Shown: positions 1-10,270 of the stretch, one piece after another | Layout of the letters: each line of letters starts with the position of its first letter | How positions within the stretch are numbered: position 1 is the first letter of the stretch | NCBI GenBank assembly: GCA_934432595.1 | Contig: CAKRYR010000001.1 | Coordinates: forward strand, 186,001 to 250,000 | DNA from: an uncultured Lachnospiraceae bacterium | GTDB taxonomy: Bacteria > Bacillota > Clostridia > Lachnospirales > Lachnospiraceae | Direction of reading: 5' to 3' | DNA length: 64,000 nt | The notes under the pieces: model-generated | The model's database searches: none | What the model saw: only the letters and a program-made list of their open reading frames with translations | Told to the model about the DNA's origin: nothing | Translations under genes and position numbers: made by a program

Positions 1-1464
1 TTCATTAAGTTCTCCAACTTTTCTACCATCTCTAAGAACTATCATTCTAGAACATGTACGAATCATCTCTTCTATCTCAGATGATATAAATGTAACTGCC
101 ATTCCACCATCTGCTAATTTTAATACAAGTTTCTGAATTTCAGTTTTAGTACCAATGTCGATACCTCTTGTTGGTTCATCAAGTATCAAGTACTGTGGAT
201 TAGTTAATAACCAACGTCCAATAATAACTTTTTGCTGATTACCACCTGAAAGGCTCTTAATTGGAGTTTCTCTACTTGCTGTTTTAATTTGAAGCATTTC
301 AATATACTTATCAGCAAAATCCTCCATTTCCTTCTTAGACATTGGCTTAAATATTCCTCGTTTTGCTTGAAGAGCAATAATAATATTTTCTCTAACAGAT
401 AGGTCTGCTAGTATTCCATCCATTTTTCTATCTTCAGGGAGATATGCCATACCTAATTTCATAGCTTCTAAAGGCGAATTAATTTTAACAACTTTATCAT
501 TTACCTTCAATGTTCCTGAGTCAGCCTTATCAGCTCCATATATTGCACGTACCATTTCAGAACGTCCTGAACCTAATAATCCTGTAAGGCCAACAACTTC
601 TCCTTTATGAATCTGGAAATCAAAAGGTTTAATTGTGCCTTTATGTTCTAATTGTTCTGCCTCTATTATCACTTCTTTTTCTTCATTAGAAACTTCTTTA
701 CGATCTTCCTTAATACTTGCTAAATCATCAAAATGTTTACCGATCATCTTTGATACTAACTTGACTCTAGGCAAATCTTTTATCTCATATTCTCCTACTA
801 ATTCACCATTACGAAGAACTGTGATTCTATCACACACTGCATATACTTGCTCAAGAAAATGTGTAACAAATATTATACCTACACCATCTGATTTTAATTT
901 TCTCATTAAAACAAATAATTTTTCAACCTCATCATCATCTAATGAAGAAGTAGGTTCATCAAGTATCAATACTTTACATTTCATATCAACTGCACGAGCT
1001 ATCGCTATCATTTGTTGAGTTGCTATAGAGCATTCATCCAATGATTGTGTTGCTTCTGCACTTATATCAAGCTTCTTAAGTAATTCCTCTGCTTGTTTAT
1101 TCATCTTTTTCCAATTAATCAGACCTAATGTTCTTGGTTCTCTTCCAATATAAAGATTCTCAGCAACTGTTAAATTAGGACATAAATTTACCTCTTGATA
1201 AACTGTACTAATTCCATTTTTCTGTGCCTGTTCTGGACTTTTATTGATAATTGCTTTATCAGAACCATCAATATATATCTCACCAGTTTCAAATTCATGT
1301 ACACCTGTAAGAACCTTAATTATTGTTGACTTACCTGCACCATTTTCTCCCATTAATGCATGTATCTCACCTTTTCTAAGAGTAAAATCTACATGTTGCA
1401 ATGCTTTGACACCTGGGAAAGTTTTCGAAATATCTCTCATTTTTAATACAATATCATCTGCCAT
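1..1464 (-). CDS. Sugar ABC transporter ATP-binding protein (YtfR/RbsA/MglA type), 3' end cut by window edge
   Basis: Energises uptake of a monosaccharide. It is a double ABC ATPase: the first Walker A reads GENGAGKST near residue 38, the first half carries an LDEPTSSLD Walker B, the second half has the degenerate P-loop GLLGSGRSE followed by LSGGNQQKV and LDEPTRGID, the layout typical of RbsA/MglA/YtfR. About 488 codons are visible; family members have about 500, so only the last few residues lie outside. The start at 1464 is preceded by AGGTGA. It lies 242 bp downstream of a YtfQ-like binding protein on the same strand, and permease genes probably follow beyond the left edge. The substrate is inferred from the binding protein only. 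Confidence 0.9.
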   Translation of the reverse strand, partial: MADDIVLKMRDISKTFPGVKALQHVDFTLRKGEIHALMGENGAGKSTIIKVLTGVHEFETGEIYIDGSDKAIINKSPEQAQKNGISTVYQEVNLCPNLTVAENLYIGREPRTLGLINWKKMNKQAEELLKKLDISAEATQSLDECSIATQQMIAIARAVDMKCKVLILDEPTSSLDDDEVEKLFVLMRKLKSDGVGIIFVTHFLEQVYAVCDRITVLRNGELVGEYEIKDLPRVKLVSKMIGKHFDDLASIKEDRKEVSNEEKEVIIEAEQLEHKGTIKPFDFQIHKGEVVGLTGLLGSGRSEMVRAIYGADKADSGTLKVNDKVVKINSPLEAMKLGMAYLPEDRKMDGILADLSVRENIIIALQAKRGIFKPMSKKEMEDFADKYIEMLQIKTASRETPIKSLSGGNQQKVIIGRWLLTNPQYLILDEPTRGIDIGTKTEIQKLVLKLADGGMAVTFISSEIEEMIRTCSRMIVLRDGRKVGELNE

Positions 1465-1561
1465 TTTATCACCTGATTTCTAACTTAAATTAATTATTTA
1501 AATTCTCACGGAATTTTTAAATTTTAACTTTTCTGCACATTGTGTGCATCCACACGATGGG

Positions 1562-1605
1562 TTTTGTTTAGTAGGAAATGCAACTAGATTTCCTATTAAA
1601 CAAAA
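1562..1605 (-). other. 18-bp stem-loop between binding-protein and ATPase genes
   Basis: Positions 1562-1579 pair with 1588-1605 over 18 bp, with one G-T pair and an 8-nt loop. It sits in the transcribed spacer between the sugar-binding protein and ATPase genes. A stem like this could stabilise the upstream message and give more binding protein than ATPase, as in other binding-protein operons. That role is inferred. Confidence 0.7.
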
Positions 1606-1606
1606 A

Positions 1607-1665
1607 AGATAGCGTGACTATGTGTCTAGAACTGGATTATTCTCGGCTATCATGCCACGCTATCT
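1607..1665 (-). terminator. Terminator/attenuator-like hairpin after the sugar-binding protein gene
   Basis: On the minus strand AGATAGCGTG (1665-1656) pairs perfectly with CACGCTATCT (1616-1607) across a 39-nt loop and is followed by a run of T. It lies directly 3' of the binding-protein gene and may end part of the transcription before the ATPase gene. Confidence 0.6.
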
Positions 1666-1706
1666 AACGTATATTCCTACTTAGGAACACTAATATTTAT
1701 TTTTCA

Positions 1707-2771
1707 TTAGTAAGCACGTTTGCTGATTACATCCTTAGTAGTCTCTGTAACTTCATATTCTGTTTTATCAACTTTAACTGATTTAACAGTATCACCATAT
1801 GCAAATATTTGCTCATCTACATATTGAATCTTATCAACTTTTTCTCCAGCTTCAAGTTTCTTAATGATTTCCTCAACACGAGGTCCATGTAATGGATTAC
1901 ACTCTGTATTGCATATAATCTTACCTGACTTTGTATCTTCTAGACCTTTCTTAGTTGAGTCAAATGACATTACTAAAATGTCTCCATCAGGTCCAACTTT
2001 CTTACCAGCTTGTTCAATTGCATCAATTGCGCCCCAAGCTTCGTTGTCATTCTCACAATATACTACGTTAATATCTTTATTTTTCTTTAACATAGATTCC
2101 ATTACTTCTTGTCCCTTTGCTTGAGTAAACTCACCAGTTTGTTGAGCTACAATATCCCAACTATTCTTCTTAGCTGCATCTTTTAGACCTTTAGTACGTC
2201 CAATTTGTGCAGATGCACCAATTGTTCCTTGAATATGAGCTATTTTTAACTTCTGAATTTTCTTCTCTGCTGCATATTCTTTTAACCAAGCTGCTGCTTT
2301 CTTTCCTTCAAGTTCAAAGTTTGAACCAACCCATGCTGTATAAAGACTATCATCTTTTACCTTAACCATACGGTCAACAATAATTACTGGAATATCAGCA
2401 TCTTTTGCTTCTTTAAGAACTGTTTCCCATCCAGTCTCAGTTACAGGTGCGATTACTATGTAATCAACTTCTTGTGCAATAAAGTTACGAACCGCTTTAA
2501 TTTGGTTCTCTTGTTTTTGTTGTGCATCATCGAATTTCAAATCATATCCATTTGCTTCTGAAAATGTTTCCTTCATTGATGCTGTGTTAGCTGTACGCCA
2601 ATCTGATTCTGCTCCTACTTGTGAGAATCCGACAACAATCTTATCACTGTCACTAGAAGCTTTCTTTGTGCTACCCTTTCCCTCATCCGACTTTGTAGCA
2701 CATCCAACTAATAGTGATGCGACCATAGCTGTTGCTAAAAGACCACAAATAATTTTTTTCTTAGTTTTCAT
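1707..2771 (-). CDS. YtfQ-like (galactofuranose-type) sugar-binding lipoprotein
   Basis: Extracytoplasmic substrate-binding protein of the periplasmic-binding-protein type I fold, 354 residues. The N-terminus is a lipoprotein signal ending LLVGC, so it should be anchored outside the membrane. The stretch GFSQVGAESDWR and the QQKQENQIKAVRNF segment that follows closely resemble E. coli YtfQ, the galactofuranose-binding protein, as do TETGWETVLKEAKDADIPV and VDR. The start is supported by AGGAGG. It is the first gene of the importer, followed by two hairpins and the ATPase, and is preceded by a two-component system of the kind that often controls such importers. Furanose specificity is inferred; galactose, arabinose or another sugar is possible. 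Confidence 0.88.
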   Translation of the reverse strand: MKTKKKIICGLLATAMVASLLVGCATKSDEGKGSTKKASSDSDKIVVGFSQVGAESDWRTANTASMKETFSEANGYDLKFDDAQQKQENQIKAVRNFIAQEVDYIVIAPVTETGWETVLKEAKDADIPVIIVDRMVKVKDDSLYTAWVGSNFELEGKKAAAWLKEYAAEKKIQKLKIAHIQGTIGASAQIGRTKGLKDAAKKNSWDIVAQQTGEFTQAKGQEVMESMLKKNKDINVVYCENDNEAWGAIDAIEQAGKKVGPDGDILVMSFDSTKKGLEDTKSGKIICNTECNPLHGPRVEEIIKKLEAGEKVDKIQYVDEQIFAYGDTVKSVKVDKTEYEVTETTKDVISKRAY

Positions 2772-2937
2772 AACATACCTCCTGTTTACACTTTATTTGA
2801 TATCTTAATTGTAACTATTTTTTTATTCAAATAAAATGCAACATTCGACTTTGTTTGTTATTTTTTTTACTCTTTTCTAACTTTTACTCCAAAAAAGTTT
2901 GTTTTTTTACGAATTTTTTTTATTTTTTTACGATTGA

Positions 2938-4407
2938 CTATTTATCATTTGATATTTTTATAGAAATAACAACTTCTGTTCCTTTTTCCTCGCTACTTAT
3001 TATATCCATATCACTATCCTCACCATAATAATATTTTATCCTATTATACACATTACTAAGTCCATATCCACTTTTTTTCTCTATATCCTTATTTTTCAAA
3101 TTATAAATAACTTCATCACATTTTTCCTTTTTCATTCCCTTTCCATTATCAATAACCCTAATTACTATATCTTCTTCAACCTTCTTACCTTCCACAATTA
3201 TTTTCCCACCACCTCTTTTATTCTTAATTCCATGATATAAGGCATTTTCCACTAATGGTTGCAACGTTAATTTAGGTATCTCATATTCCTTTACGTTTTC
3301 ATCTATATCAATCTCATATTCTAATATATCTTGATATCTAACTCCTTGAATTTGAAGATAGCTATCCATATGTTCAACTTCATCCTTAATTTGAATTATA
3401 TCTCTACCTTCATTCAATCCTGTCCTAAAAAAATCAGACAACGCTGTAACCATAGAAACTACATCTTTCGTTTTATTTTCTTCAGCTAACCATATAATAG
3501 TATCTAATGTATTATATAAAAAATGTGGCGTAATCTGTTCTTGCAATAACTTCATCTCCGTTAATCTAAGATTACTCTGTTCCTTTTTTATTTCTTGAAC
3601 TAGCTCACCTATTTCCTTTGTCATATTATTAAAACTATCTGTTAAAACACCTATCTCATCTCTAGATTCATTCTTCGTCTTAACAGTAAAGTCACCTTGT
3701 CCAACCTTATTTGTCATTTTACACAATTCTTTAATAGGTTTCGTAACACTCCTTAATGCCATATATGACATAATTATACCTGCAACAATTGCAATAAAAG
3801 ATAACAAAACAGCTAACTTAATAGCCCTATCTTTTTTTATATCCAATAATTCTTGTGCATGGTTATAATTAGATGCTTCCGTCAATATATAATCTTGAAT
3901 TTCTTCATTAATAATTTCTGTCAAACTATATATATTATCATTCAAGTAATCTAACTGATTATCTAAACTTGCTTCTTCCTTTATCATTTTTTCAAGTTCT
4001 CTAAGACTCTTCTTCAAAGACTCTATGCTAGTATTCAATTTTTTTGTAGTAGTGTGATTTTTATAAATTGTAGACTTTTTTGATAACTCAACACATGAAT
4101 TTTCAAGTCCATCAAGATATGTATACGGATCAATTATCTTTTCATCAATCACTCTTTTTTTCTCAAGCAATTGCGAAAATGTTTTCTTTTGTGTAACAGC
4201 AATATATGCATTATTATCTATTACTTCTTTGCATTCTGTTGCATATTGGTTTGCAATACTAACATTTTTTGTAATATCATCATATAAATTAGACAATTGA
4301 TTAATTGATACTAATAGATAAATTATTACTATAATTAATGGAACAAAAATAACAGTAGGAATTAATGCCAACCTTCTATTCAGTGATGTCGTTCTCTTCT
4401 TTAACAT
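2938..4407 (-). CDS. YesM-type sensor histidine kinase
   Basis: Membrane sensor kinase of 489 residues. One membrane segment lies near residues 14-36 and a second near 196-218, framing an extracellular helical region of about 160 residues; a HAMP domain follows (about 218-270). The LytS/YesM-type phosphoacceptor motif QITPHFLYNT has His295, with N box QPLVENALYHG and G box VIDNGKGM in the ATPase domain. The start overlaps the end of the response-regulator gene by 32 bp and has AGGAAGG upstream, so the two are translated from one message. It probably senses a sugar or its binding protein and controls the adjacent importer. Confidence 0.9.
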   Translation of the reverse strand: MLKKRTTSLNRRLALIPTVIFVPLIIVIIYLLVSINQLSNLYDDITKNVSIANQYATECKEVIDNNAYIAVTQKKTFSQLLEKKRVIDEKIIDPYTYLDGLENSCVELSKKSTIYKNHTTTKKLNTSIESLKKSLRELEKMIKEEASLDNQLDYLNDNIYSLTEIINEEIQDYILTEASNYNHAQELLDIKKDRAIKLAVLLSFIAIVAGIIMSYMALRSVTKPIKELCKMTNKVGQGDFTVKTKNESRDEIGVLTDSFNNMTKEIGELVQEIKKEQSNLRLTEMKLLQEQITPHFLYNTLDTIIWLAEENKTKDVVSMVTALSDFFRTGLNEGRDIIQIKDEVEHMDSYLQIQGVRYQDILEYEIDIDENVKEYEIPKLTLQPLVENALYHGIKNKRGGGKIIVEGKKVEEDIVIRVIDNGKGMKKEKCDEVIYNLKNKDIEKKSGYGLSNVYNRIKYYYGEDSDMDIISSEEKGTEVVISIKISNDK

Positions 4408-6016
4408 TCTCTTCTTGCCTTCCTCTTAATCGATATTCTCTTGGTGTACATTTCTGTATTTTTTTAAATATGTAACTAAAATAATGTGCATCCTTATATC
4501 CCACTTCATATCCAATATCTGAAGCTTTTTTTGAAGAACACATAAGTAGCTCTTTTGCCTTTTCTATGCGAACATGTGTAAGATATTCTACTACAGTTTG
4601 ATCTGTCTCTTTTCTAAATAATGCACTAAAATAGCTTGGACTCATATTTACATATGAAGCAATTGTATTTAATGAAATATCATCTTCCATATAATTATTA
4701 TTTATATACTCTTTTGCAATATTAACTATCTCACTATTCTTATTTCCTGAAACAGAATATCTTAAGTCTATAATTTTATTTATTAGTTTACTCAAATATT
4801 CTTTAAGTTTCTCTAAAGATGTCTCTTGTTCAAAAAGCATTCTCATATCTTCTAACTCTATTTCTAAATTAGAAGTATCAATATTAAGTCCTTTCACAAA
4901 TGAAATAGCATTAACATAACTATCTATTGCAATATATTGTCTCATAATCAACGATTTTAAATTATCACTTGGAAATTCATCAAAATATACATTAACAAAA
5001 TTATCCACTTCTTCTGATGTTCCATTCTTCAAAAATTTAATTAATAAATCTTTATTTTCCTCTATAGTATTTATACCTTTTGCTTCTATAAGTGATGTGT
5101 CTTCCTTTTTCTGTTTTTCTATATTAAATAATATTTTATTATATGGTCCTATAAATCTATTGGCAAATATTATATTTGCACTATGAAAAGAATTTTTCAA
5201 TTTTCCTATTCTATATACTGGTGCACCCACTGCACCAAAATACTTAACCTTATTATATTTTTTTACCTCATTTTCTATAAATGTATTACTATCTCCAATT
5301 ATTTGCTCAATTTTATCTTCACTATCTCCCATAACAATAATTCCCCAACCTTCTACTCCTCTATTAAATAAAATAACATCTGTACGTCTAATAAAATATT
5401 CCTCAATAACCTTATATACATCATTTATTTCTTCTATATTATCCCTATCATCTATAAGTTTTAACAATAAAAAATTATAAACTTGTGCACTTATATCTAT
5501 TTTCAAATTATCTGCTATATCTAATACCTCTGACATGCTCATTTGTTCAGAAACAAGTCGATTGAAAAATTTCTGTTTCTCAAACTGAACGTTCTCTCTC
5601 ATTTCATACATATATTTTTCCATTAATCGTTTTTCATTATTCTTCTTTTCTTCTCTCTCTTTTATCTTTGTAATTGTTTCAACTAGCTTTTCTGCTGATA
5701 CCGGCTTTAATAAGTAATCTGTTGCACCTAATAATATAGCCTCTCTTGCATACTCAAATTCATCATATCCACTTACTATTACTATTCTTATATTTGGAAG
5801 TTTTTCCTTAACCAATTTGCTTAACTCTATACCATCCATAAAAGGCATTTTTATATCTGTAATCAAAACATCTGGCTTAATTTTTAAAATTTGTGGATAA
5901 GCTAGCTCACCATCACTAGCCTCCCCCACAAATTCAAACCCTTCTTTTTCCCAATCTATACAATTTTTTATTCCATTTCTTATTACTACTTCATCTTCTA
6001 CTAAAAAAACTTTCAT
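4376..6016 (-). CDS. YesN-type response regulator with AraC HTH domain
   Basis: Cytoplasmic transcription regulator, 546 residues. The receiver domain fills residues 1-120, with acidic residues E7/D8, phosphoacceptor Asp54 in LITDIKMP and Lys in LLKPVS. A long linker region follows, then a C-terminal AraC/XylS double HTH (about 430-525) with the family marker YKDAHYFSYIFKKIQKCTPREYR. It is encoded upstream of and overlapping its partner histidine kinase. Neighbouring sugar-importer genes on the same strand are the likely target. A palindromic repeat copy lies just upstream of this gene. Confidence 0.92.
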   Translation of the reverse strand: MKVFLVEDEVVIRNGIKNCIDWEKEGFEFVGEASDGELAYPQILKIKPDVLITDIKMPFMDGIELSKLVKEKLPNIRIVIVSGYDEFEYAREAILLGATDYLLKPVSAEKLVETITKIKEREEKKNNEKRLMEKYMYEMRENVQFEKQKFFNRLVSEQMSMSEVLDIADNLKIDISAQVYNFLLLKLIDDRDNIEEINDVYKVIEEYFIRRTDVILFNRGVEGWGIIVMGDSEDKIEQIIGDSNTFIENEVKKYNKVKYFGAVGAPVYRIGKLKNSFHSANIIFANRFIGPYNKILFNIEKQKKEDTSLIEAKGINTIEENKDLLIKFLKNGTSEEVDNFVNVYFDEFPSDNLKSLIMRQYIAIDSYVNAISFVKGLNIDTSNLEIELEDMRMLFEQETSLEKLKEYLSKLINKIIDLRYSVSGNKNSEIVNIAKEYINNNYMEDDISLNTIASYVNMSPSYFSALFRKETDQTVVEYLTHVRIEKAKELLMCSSKKASDIGYEVGYKDAHYFSYIFKKIQKCTPREYRLRGRQEENVKEENDITE

Positions 6017-6054
6017 AATCTGTCAACCTTTTCTTATCTAGCATATTTTTATTT

Positions 6055-6084
6055 GTAACTATTCAACCGATGGTTGAATGTTAC
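6055..6084. repeat. Dispersed 30-bp palindromic repeat, copy 1
   Basis: Arms GTAAC-T-ATTCAACC and GGTTGAAT-GTTAC flank a GAT centre. Related copies occur at 13661-13691 and 36784-36813. This copy lies just 3' of the FtsX-type permease gene and 5' of the response regulator. Confidence 0.8.
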
Positions 6085-6086
6085 AT

Positions 6087-9000
6087 TTATTCAACACTCT
6101 TTAATGATTCTATCATATCTATCTTGTTAAGACTAGCTTTCATTATAAAGTTGACTACACATGTAAATATGATAGTTATAATTGCGCCTATAATATAACT
6201 TAAATTTGCTATCTTTAATCCAAACATAACACCATCCATTGATATTGAATTTATTATAAAATGATGCAAATATGTTCCTATAAATAATCCTGCAACTATT
6301 CCTAAAGCCGTTAACAAGATATTTTCCCTATACACATATGCTGATACTTCATTATCATAAAATCCAAGTACCTTTAATGTCGCTAACTCACGTTTTCTTT
6401 CCGCAATATTTATATTATTTAAATTATATAAAACAACAAATGCTAATAATCCTGCTGAAATCAATAATACATATACAACCATATTAAGAGATTTCATCAT
6501 ATCATCAACATGATCAACAATATCAGACATAAACCGAAGACCAGCTACTGCTTCTTTTTCCACTATTGTTTCTCCAAATTTTTTCTCTACATAAGAATTA
6601 AAATTATTTATATTCACTAAATACTCATTTATACTTATGTCTTTATTATACAATTCCTTATACTGTGCTCTAGATATATATATATAATGATCAATATAGT
6701 TCTCAATTATATATTTTATTTGTACCTTAACATTTTCCTCACCATCTACCTGAAGTTCAACTTCATCCCCAACAGAAACCTTTAACTCTTCAGCTGTTTT
6801 CTGACTTATAACAGCTCCTTTTTGTGGAAATTTATATACCTCTTCTGTTTTATAATCATTAAATGATATATGCTTTTCAAACTTCTTAGTGGTACTAGGT
6901 ACTGTTAGTAAAACAGTCTTCTTACTATCCTTAGATACAACTTTTATATTATTATAATATGCAGGCATAATTCCATCTACATTATCATAATCTTTTATTG
7001 TATTATATACATCTCGTATATCTTCTTTTGACTCTTCATCATTTAAGTATACAGTAACCTCATATTTTGTCAATTTAGTGAACTGATTCTTTGCAATGAC
7101 TGCAATTGAATCATGTAATCCTAATGCAACAATAAGAAGTCCCATGCAGCCTCCTACTCCAAGAACTGTCATACATAATCTTTTCTTATACCTAAATAAA
7201 TTTCTAAATGTTGACTTATAAGAAAAACTCAAGTGCTTCCATATTGGTAACTTTTCTAATAAAACTCTTCTACCAAGCTTAGGTGACTTAGGTCTCATTA
7301 AGTCTGATGGTCTAGTCCTTACAGCTTTATTACATGCAGTAAATGTTGCAATTCCTGTACATAACGTACATAGTAATACAGCAAGTATTCCCTGTTCAAA
7401 ATTATATGGTAAAATTACCATTCCTAACCCTTGATATAACATTTTATATGTATTAATAATTACATATGGGAATATCTTTTCACCTACAAGCACACCCACA
7501 ATCGATCCTGTAATCGTTGGTATCAATGCAAAACTTAAATATCTAAGTCCTATTGTAAAATTACTATATCCAAGGGCTTCTAATATACCTATTTGTTGTC
7601 TTTGTTCCTCTACCATTCTTGTCATTGCAGTTAAACTAACAAGGGCAGCTACAAGAAAGAATATTATTGGAAATACTTCTCCTAAACTATCTACCCTGCT
7701 TGCATCTAACTCATAATTCTTACAAGAATAGATATCCTCTCTTGTAGTTACATACCACTCTGGTTTCTTAATCTTATTTAACTCATCCTTACCATCTTTT
7801 ACCTTTTTCTTTGCTTTTTTAATCTCTTTATTTGCTTTTTTCTCTTCTTTAGATAATTTATTTTTTGCTTCTCTTAATTCTTCTTCACTATCTACTATTT
7901 TTTTCTTTCCCTTATTTATTTGTTTCTCTCCATCTGCTATTTTTGTCTTAGCTTTCTTTATTTCTCTATCCCCATCTGCAATCTTATTTTTTTCTTCTTT
8001 TATTTGTTTTTCACCGTTTTTTATATTTTTCTTCCCCTTAACTAATTCCTTTTCCCCAGATGTTATCTTATTTTTTGCTTTTTTAAGCTCATCTTCTCCA
8101 TTACTAATAGTCTTATTTGCCTTCTTTATTTCTTTGTCTGCTTCTTCTATTTGCTTTTTAGCTAAATTAAGCTTTTCTTCACCTTCTTTTAACTGTTCCT
8201 CTCCCTGTTCTATCTGTTCTAATGTGATTTTTATAGTTTCCTCATCCATATAAGGCTTCATCTGTTCAAACTGTAATTTTTTCTTTTCTAATTCTTCTTT
8301 ATTATTATTAAATTGCTCTTCTCGTTCACCTAACTCTTTCTTAGCTTTATCTAGTTCTTTAATCTTATTTTCTAAAATTTTCTTCCCTGTATTTAACTCT
8401 TTCTCTTTTTTATCAATTAATTTCTTTGCATCTTTTAATTCTTTTTCTTTTTGTGCTAATAATTTTTTCCCATTACCTAATTCCTTTTCTTTAGATGCCA
8501 AAGTCTTTTTTCCCGTGTTAAACTTATTTTCTTTTGATTTTAAAAGACTTTTCGCTTTTTTTAGTTCTTTCTCTTTATCTTTTATAACCTTTTTAGCATC
8601 TTTTAGTTTCTTTTCTCCGTTTACAATCTCTTCTCTTGCATCAGATAATTTCTTTTCTGCATCTTTTATCTTATTCTCCGCTTCCTCTATCTTATCATTT
8701 GCTTCATTATATATAGTATTATAACGTCTTTGCGATGCATCTTTTCCAACAACATCTAATTTATTTGTATATTCTTTTACTACTTTTTTATATTTAGTAT
8801 TATATGTTCCTAATTTAGATGAATTTTTTATTCTTACGTTTAATTCTGTATAAGCATCAGACTTAAATACATCTTTTTGTACTAAAGCGAAACTATCTAT
8901 TCCACCATCACCAATTGAAGCATGTCCACGATATATATCCATATAATATGGTAATGTACATACTCCAACAATCTTATATCTATCATACTCTAAAGTTTCA

Positions 9001-9473
9001 CTTATATCTTTTTTAGTCCCAGAATATACCTTTAAATAATCCCCCACTTCTAGCCCACTATATCTTAGATACTTATGATCAACTATACACTCTTGTTGAT
9101 TTTTAGGTAATCTACCTTCTGTTATATTAGGTTTATTCATATCGTCTGTAAAACCGATCATTTTGACAACCTGTTCGCTACTCTCGACTTTACTAAGAAC
9201 ATTCGCACTATAATTACCTTCAACTATATCAATACCTTCAATTTTAGATACATCTTTTACATCATCATCTGTCAAACCTAATGTTCCTTGCACTTTTATA
9301 TCCATCATTTTAGAATCATTATAATATTTTTCAGCAGAAGAAATCATTGAATTCTTATTTGAACGTATTCCTGAAAAGAACGCTGCACCTAACAATACAA
9401 TGAAAAAAACAGATATAAATCTTCCTTTATTTCTTACAAATTCTCTAAAAAAATCTTTTAAAAAAGCCCTCAT
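6087..9473 (-). CDS. FtsX/MacB-type ABC permease with very long coiled coil
   Basis: Membrane protein of 1128 residues. The N-terminal membrane segment (about 17-37) is followed by a MacB-like extracellular part. A strongly charged coiled coil runs from about residue 255 to 575, built from loose 14-residue units of the type GKKxLxxAKKxIxxKEKEL. Two FtsX domains follow: the first around 600-770, including MVEEQRQQIGILEALGYS, the second at the C-terminus, with NNINIAERKRELATLKVLGF. Its ATPase partner is the gene just upstream, 13 bp away. Such permeases usually move lipids or peptides or work on the envelope by mechanotransmission. The coiled coil suggests a reach across the cell wall; that is inference. 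Confidence 0.88.
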   Translation of the reverse strand: MRAFLKDFFREFVRNKGRFISVFFIVLLGAAFFSGIRSNKNSMISSAEKYYNDSKMMDIKVQGTLGLTDDDVKDVSKIEGIDIVEGNYSANVLSKVESSEQVVKMIGFTDDMNKPNITEGRLPKNQQECIVDHKYLRYSGLEVGDYLKVYSGTKKDISETLEYDRYKIVGVCTLPYYMDIYRGHASIGDGGIDSFALVQKDVFKSDAYTELNVRIKNSSKLGTYNTKYKKVVKEYTNKLDVVGKDASQRRYNTIYNEANDKIEEAENKIKDAEKKLSDAREEIVNGEKKLKDAKKVIKDKEKELKKAKSLLKSKENKFNTGKKTLASKEKELGNGKKLLAQKEKELKDAKKLIDKKEKELNTGKKILENKIKELDKAKKELGEREEQFNNNKEELEKKKLQFEQMKPYMDEETIKITLEQIEQGEEQLKEGEEKLNLAKKQIEEADKEIKKANKTISNGEDELKKAKNKITSGEKELVKGKKNIKNGEKQIKEEKNKIADGDREIKKAKTKIADGEKQINKGKKKIVDSEEELREAKNKLSKEEKKANKEIKKAKKKVKDGKDELNKIKKPEWYVTTREDIYSCKNYELDASRVDSLGEVFPIIFFLVAALVSLTAMTRMVEEQRQQIGILEALGYSNFTIGLRYLSFALIPTITGSIVGVLVGEKIFPYVIINTYKMLYQGLGMVILPYNFEQGILAVLLCTLCTGIATFTACNKAVRTRPSDLMRPKSPKLGRRVLLEKLPIWKHLSFSYKSTFRNLFRYKKRLCMTVLGVGGCMGLLIVALGLHDSIAVIAKNQFTKLTKYEVTVYLNDEESKEDIRDVYNTIKDYDNVDGIMPAYYNNIKVVSKDSKKTVLLTVPSTTKKFEKHISFNDYKTEEVYKFPQKGAVISQKTAEELKVSVGDEVELQVDGEENVKVQIKYIIENYIDHYIYISRAQYKELYNKDISINEYLVNINNFNSYVEKKFGETIVEKEAVAGLRFMSDIVDHVDDMMKSLNMVVYVLLISAGLLAFVVLYNLNNINIAERKRELATLKVLGFYDNEVSAYVYRENILLTALGIVAGLFIGTYLHHFIINSISMDGVMFGLKIANLSYIIGAIITIIFTCVVNFIMKASLNKIDMIESLKSVE

Positions 9474-9486
9474 TATTTACCAGCTC

Positions 9487-10191
9487 CTACCATTCGATAT
9501 CTTCTATTGACATTGGATTATCATTTTCTACTATCTTTTGAACTTTTCCATTACGAATATGTATTACCCTATCAGCCATAGGAGTTATAGCCGTATTATG
9601 AGTAATAATAATTACTGTCATTTTCTTTTGTCTACAAGTATCCTGCAATAATTTCAATATCGCTTTACCTGTTACATAATCAAGAGCTCCTGTAGGTTCA
9701 TCACATAATAATAATTTTGGATTCTTTGCTAATGCTCTGGCTATTGCAACCCTTTGTTGCTCACCACCTGATAATTGAGCTGGAAAATTGTTCTTTCTAT
9801 CTGAAAGGCCCACCTCATCTAGAACTTTACTAGCATCAATAGGATTTTTACAAATTTGTGTTGCTAGTTCCACATTTTCTAAGGCTGTTAAATTTTGCAT
9901 TAAATTATAAAATTGAAATACAAATCCAACATCCTCTCTTCTATAAGTAATTAACTTTTTTCCTCTGTAATTACTAACTTTATTACCATCCACATATACA
10001 TTACCACTTGTTGCTGTATCCATCCCACCAAGAATATTAAGAACTGTTGTTTTTCCTGCCCCACTAGGACCTACAACAATTACAAATTCACCTTCATTAA
10101 CATCAAAACTAATTCCATCTAATGCTTTTATTTCTACTTCTCCCATCCTATATACCTTTTTAACATCTTCTAAAACAACATATCCTGCCAT
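9487..10191 (-). CDS. MacB/LolD-type ABC ATPase
   Basis: ATPase partner of the large FtsX-type permease that follows 13 bp downstream. Walker A is [12 protein letters not shown], signature [15 protein letters not shown], Walker [13 protein letters not shown], and the H-loop is in IITHN. An upstream in-frame ATG at 10224 exists, but the start at 10191 has GAGGGA eight bases before it and gives the usual N-terminus, [14 protein letters not shown], so I prefer it (234 residues). It acts at the cytoplasmic face of the membrane. Confidence 0.92.
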   Translation of the reverse strand: MAGYVVLEDVKKVYRMGEVEIKALDGISFDVNEGEFVIVVGPSGAGKTTVLNILGGMDTATSGNVYVDGNKVSNYRGKKLITYRREDVGFVFQFYNLMQNLTALENVELATQICKNPIDASKVLDEVGLSDRKNNFPAQLSGGEQQRVAIARALAKNPKLLLCDEPTGALDYVTGKAILKLLQDTCRQKKMTVIIITHNTAITPMADRVIHIRNGKVQKIVENDNPMSIEDIEW

Positions 10192-10270
10192 ATAATCGTC
10201 CCTCACATGTATCTTTGCTCTCATTTACATATAATTACAAGTGATACATCGACTTATATGGCATAAATAT

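Noticed and set aside
1500..1525. Shared words CACGGAATTTT at 1507 and 15017 as a third repeat family
   Set aside because: Only about 15-20 bp agree and both lie in AT-rich spacer; too short to claim.
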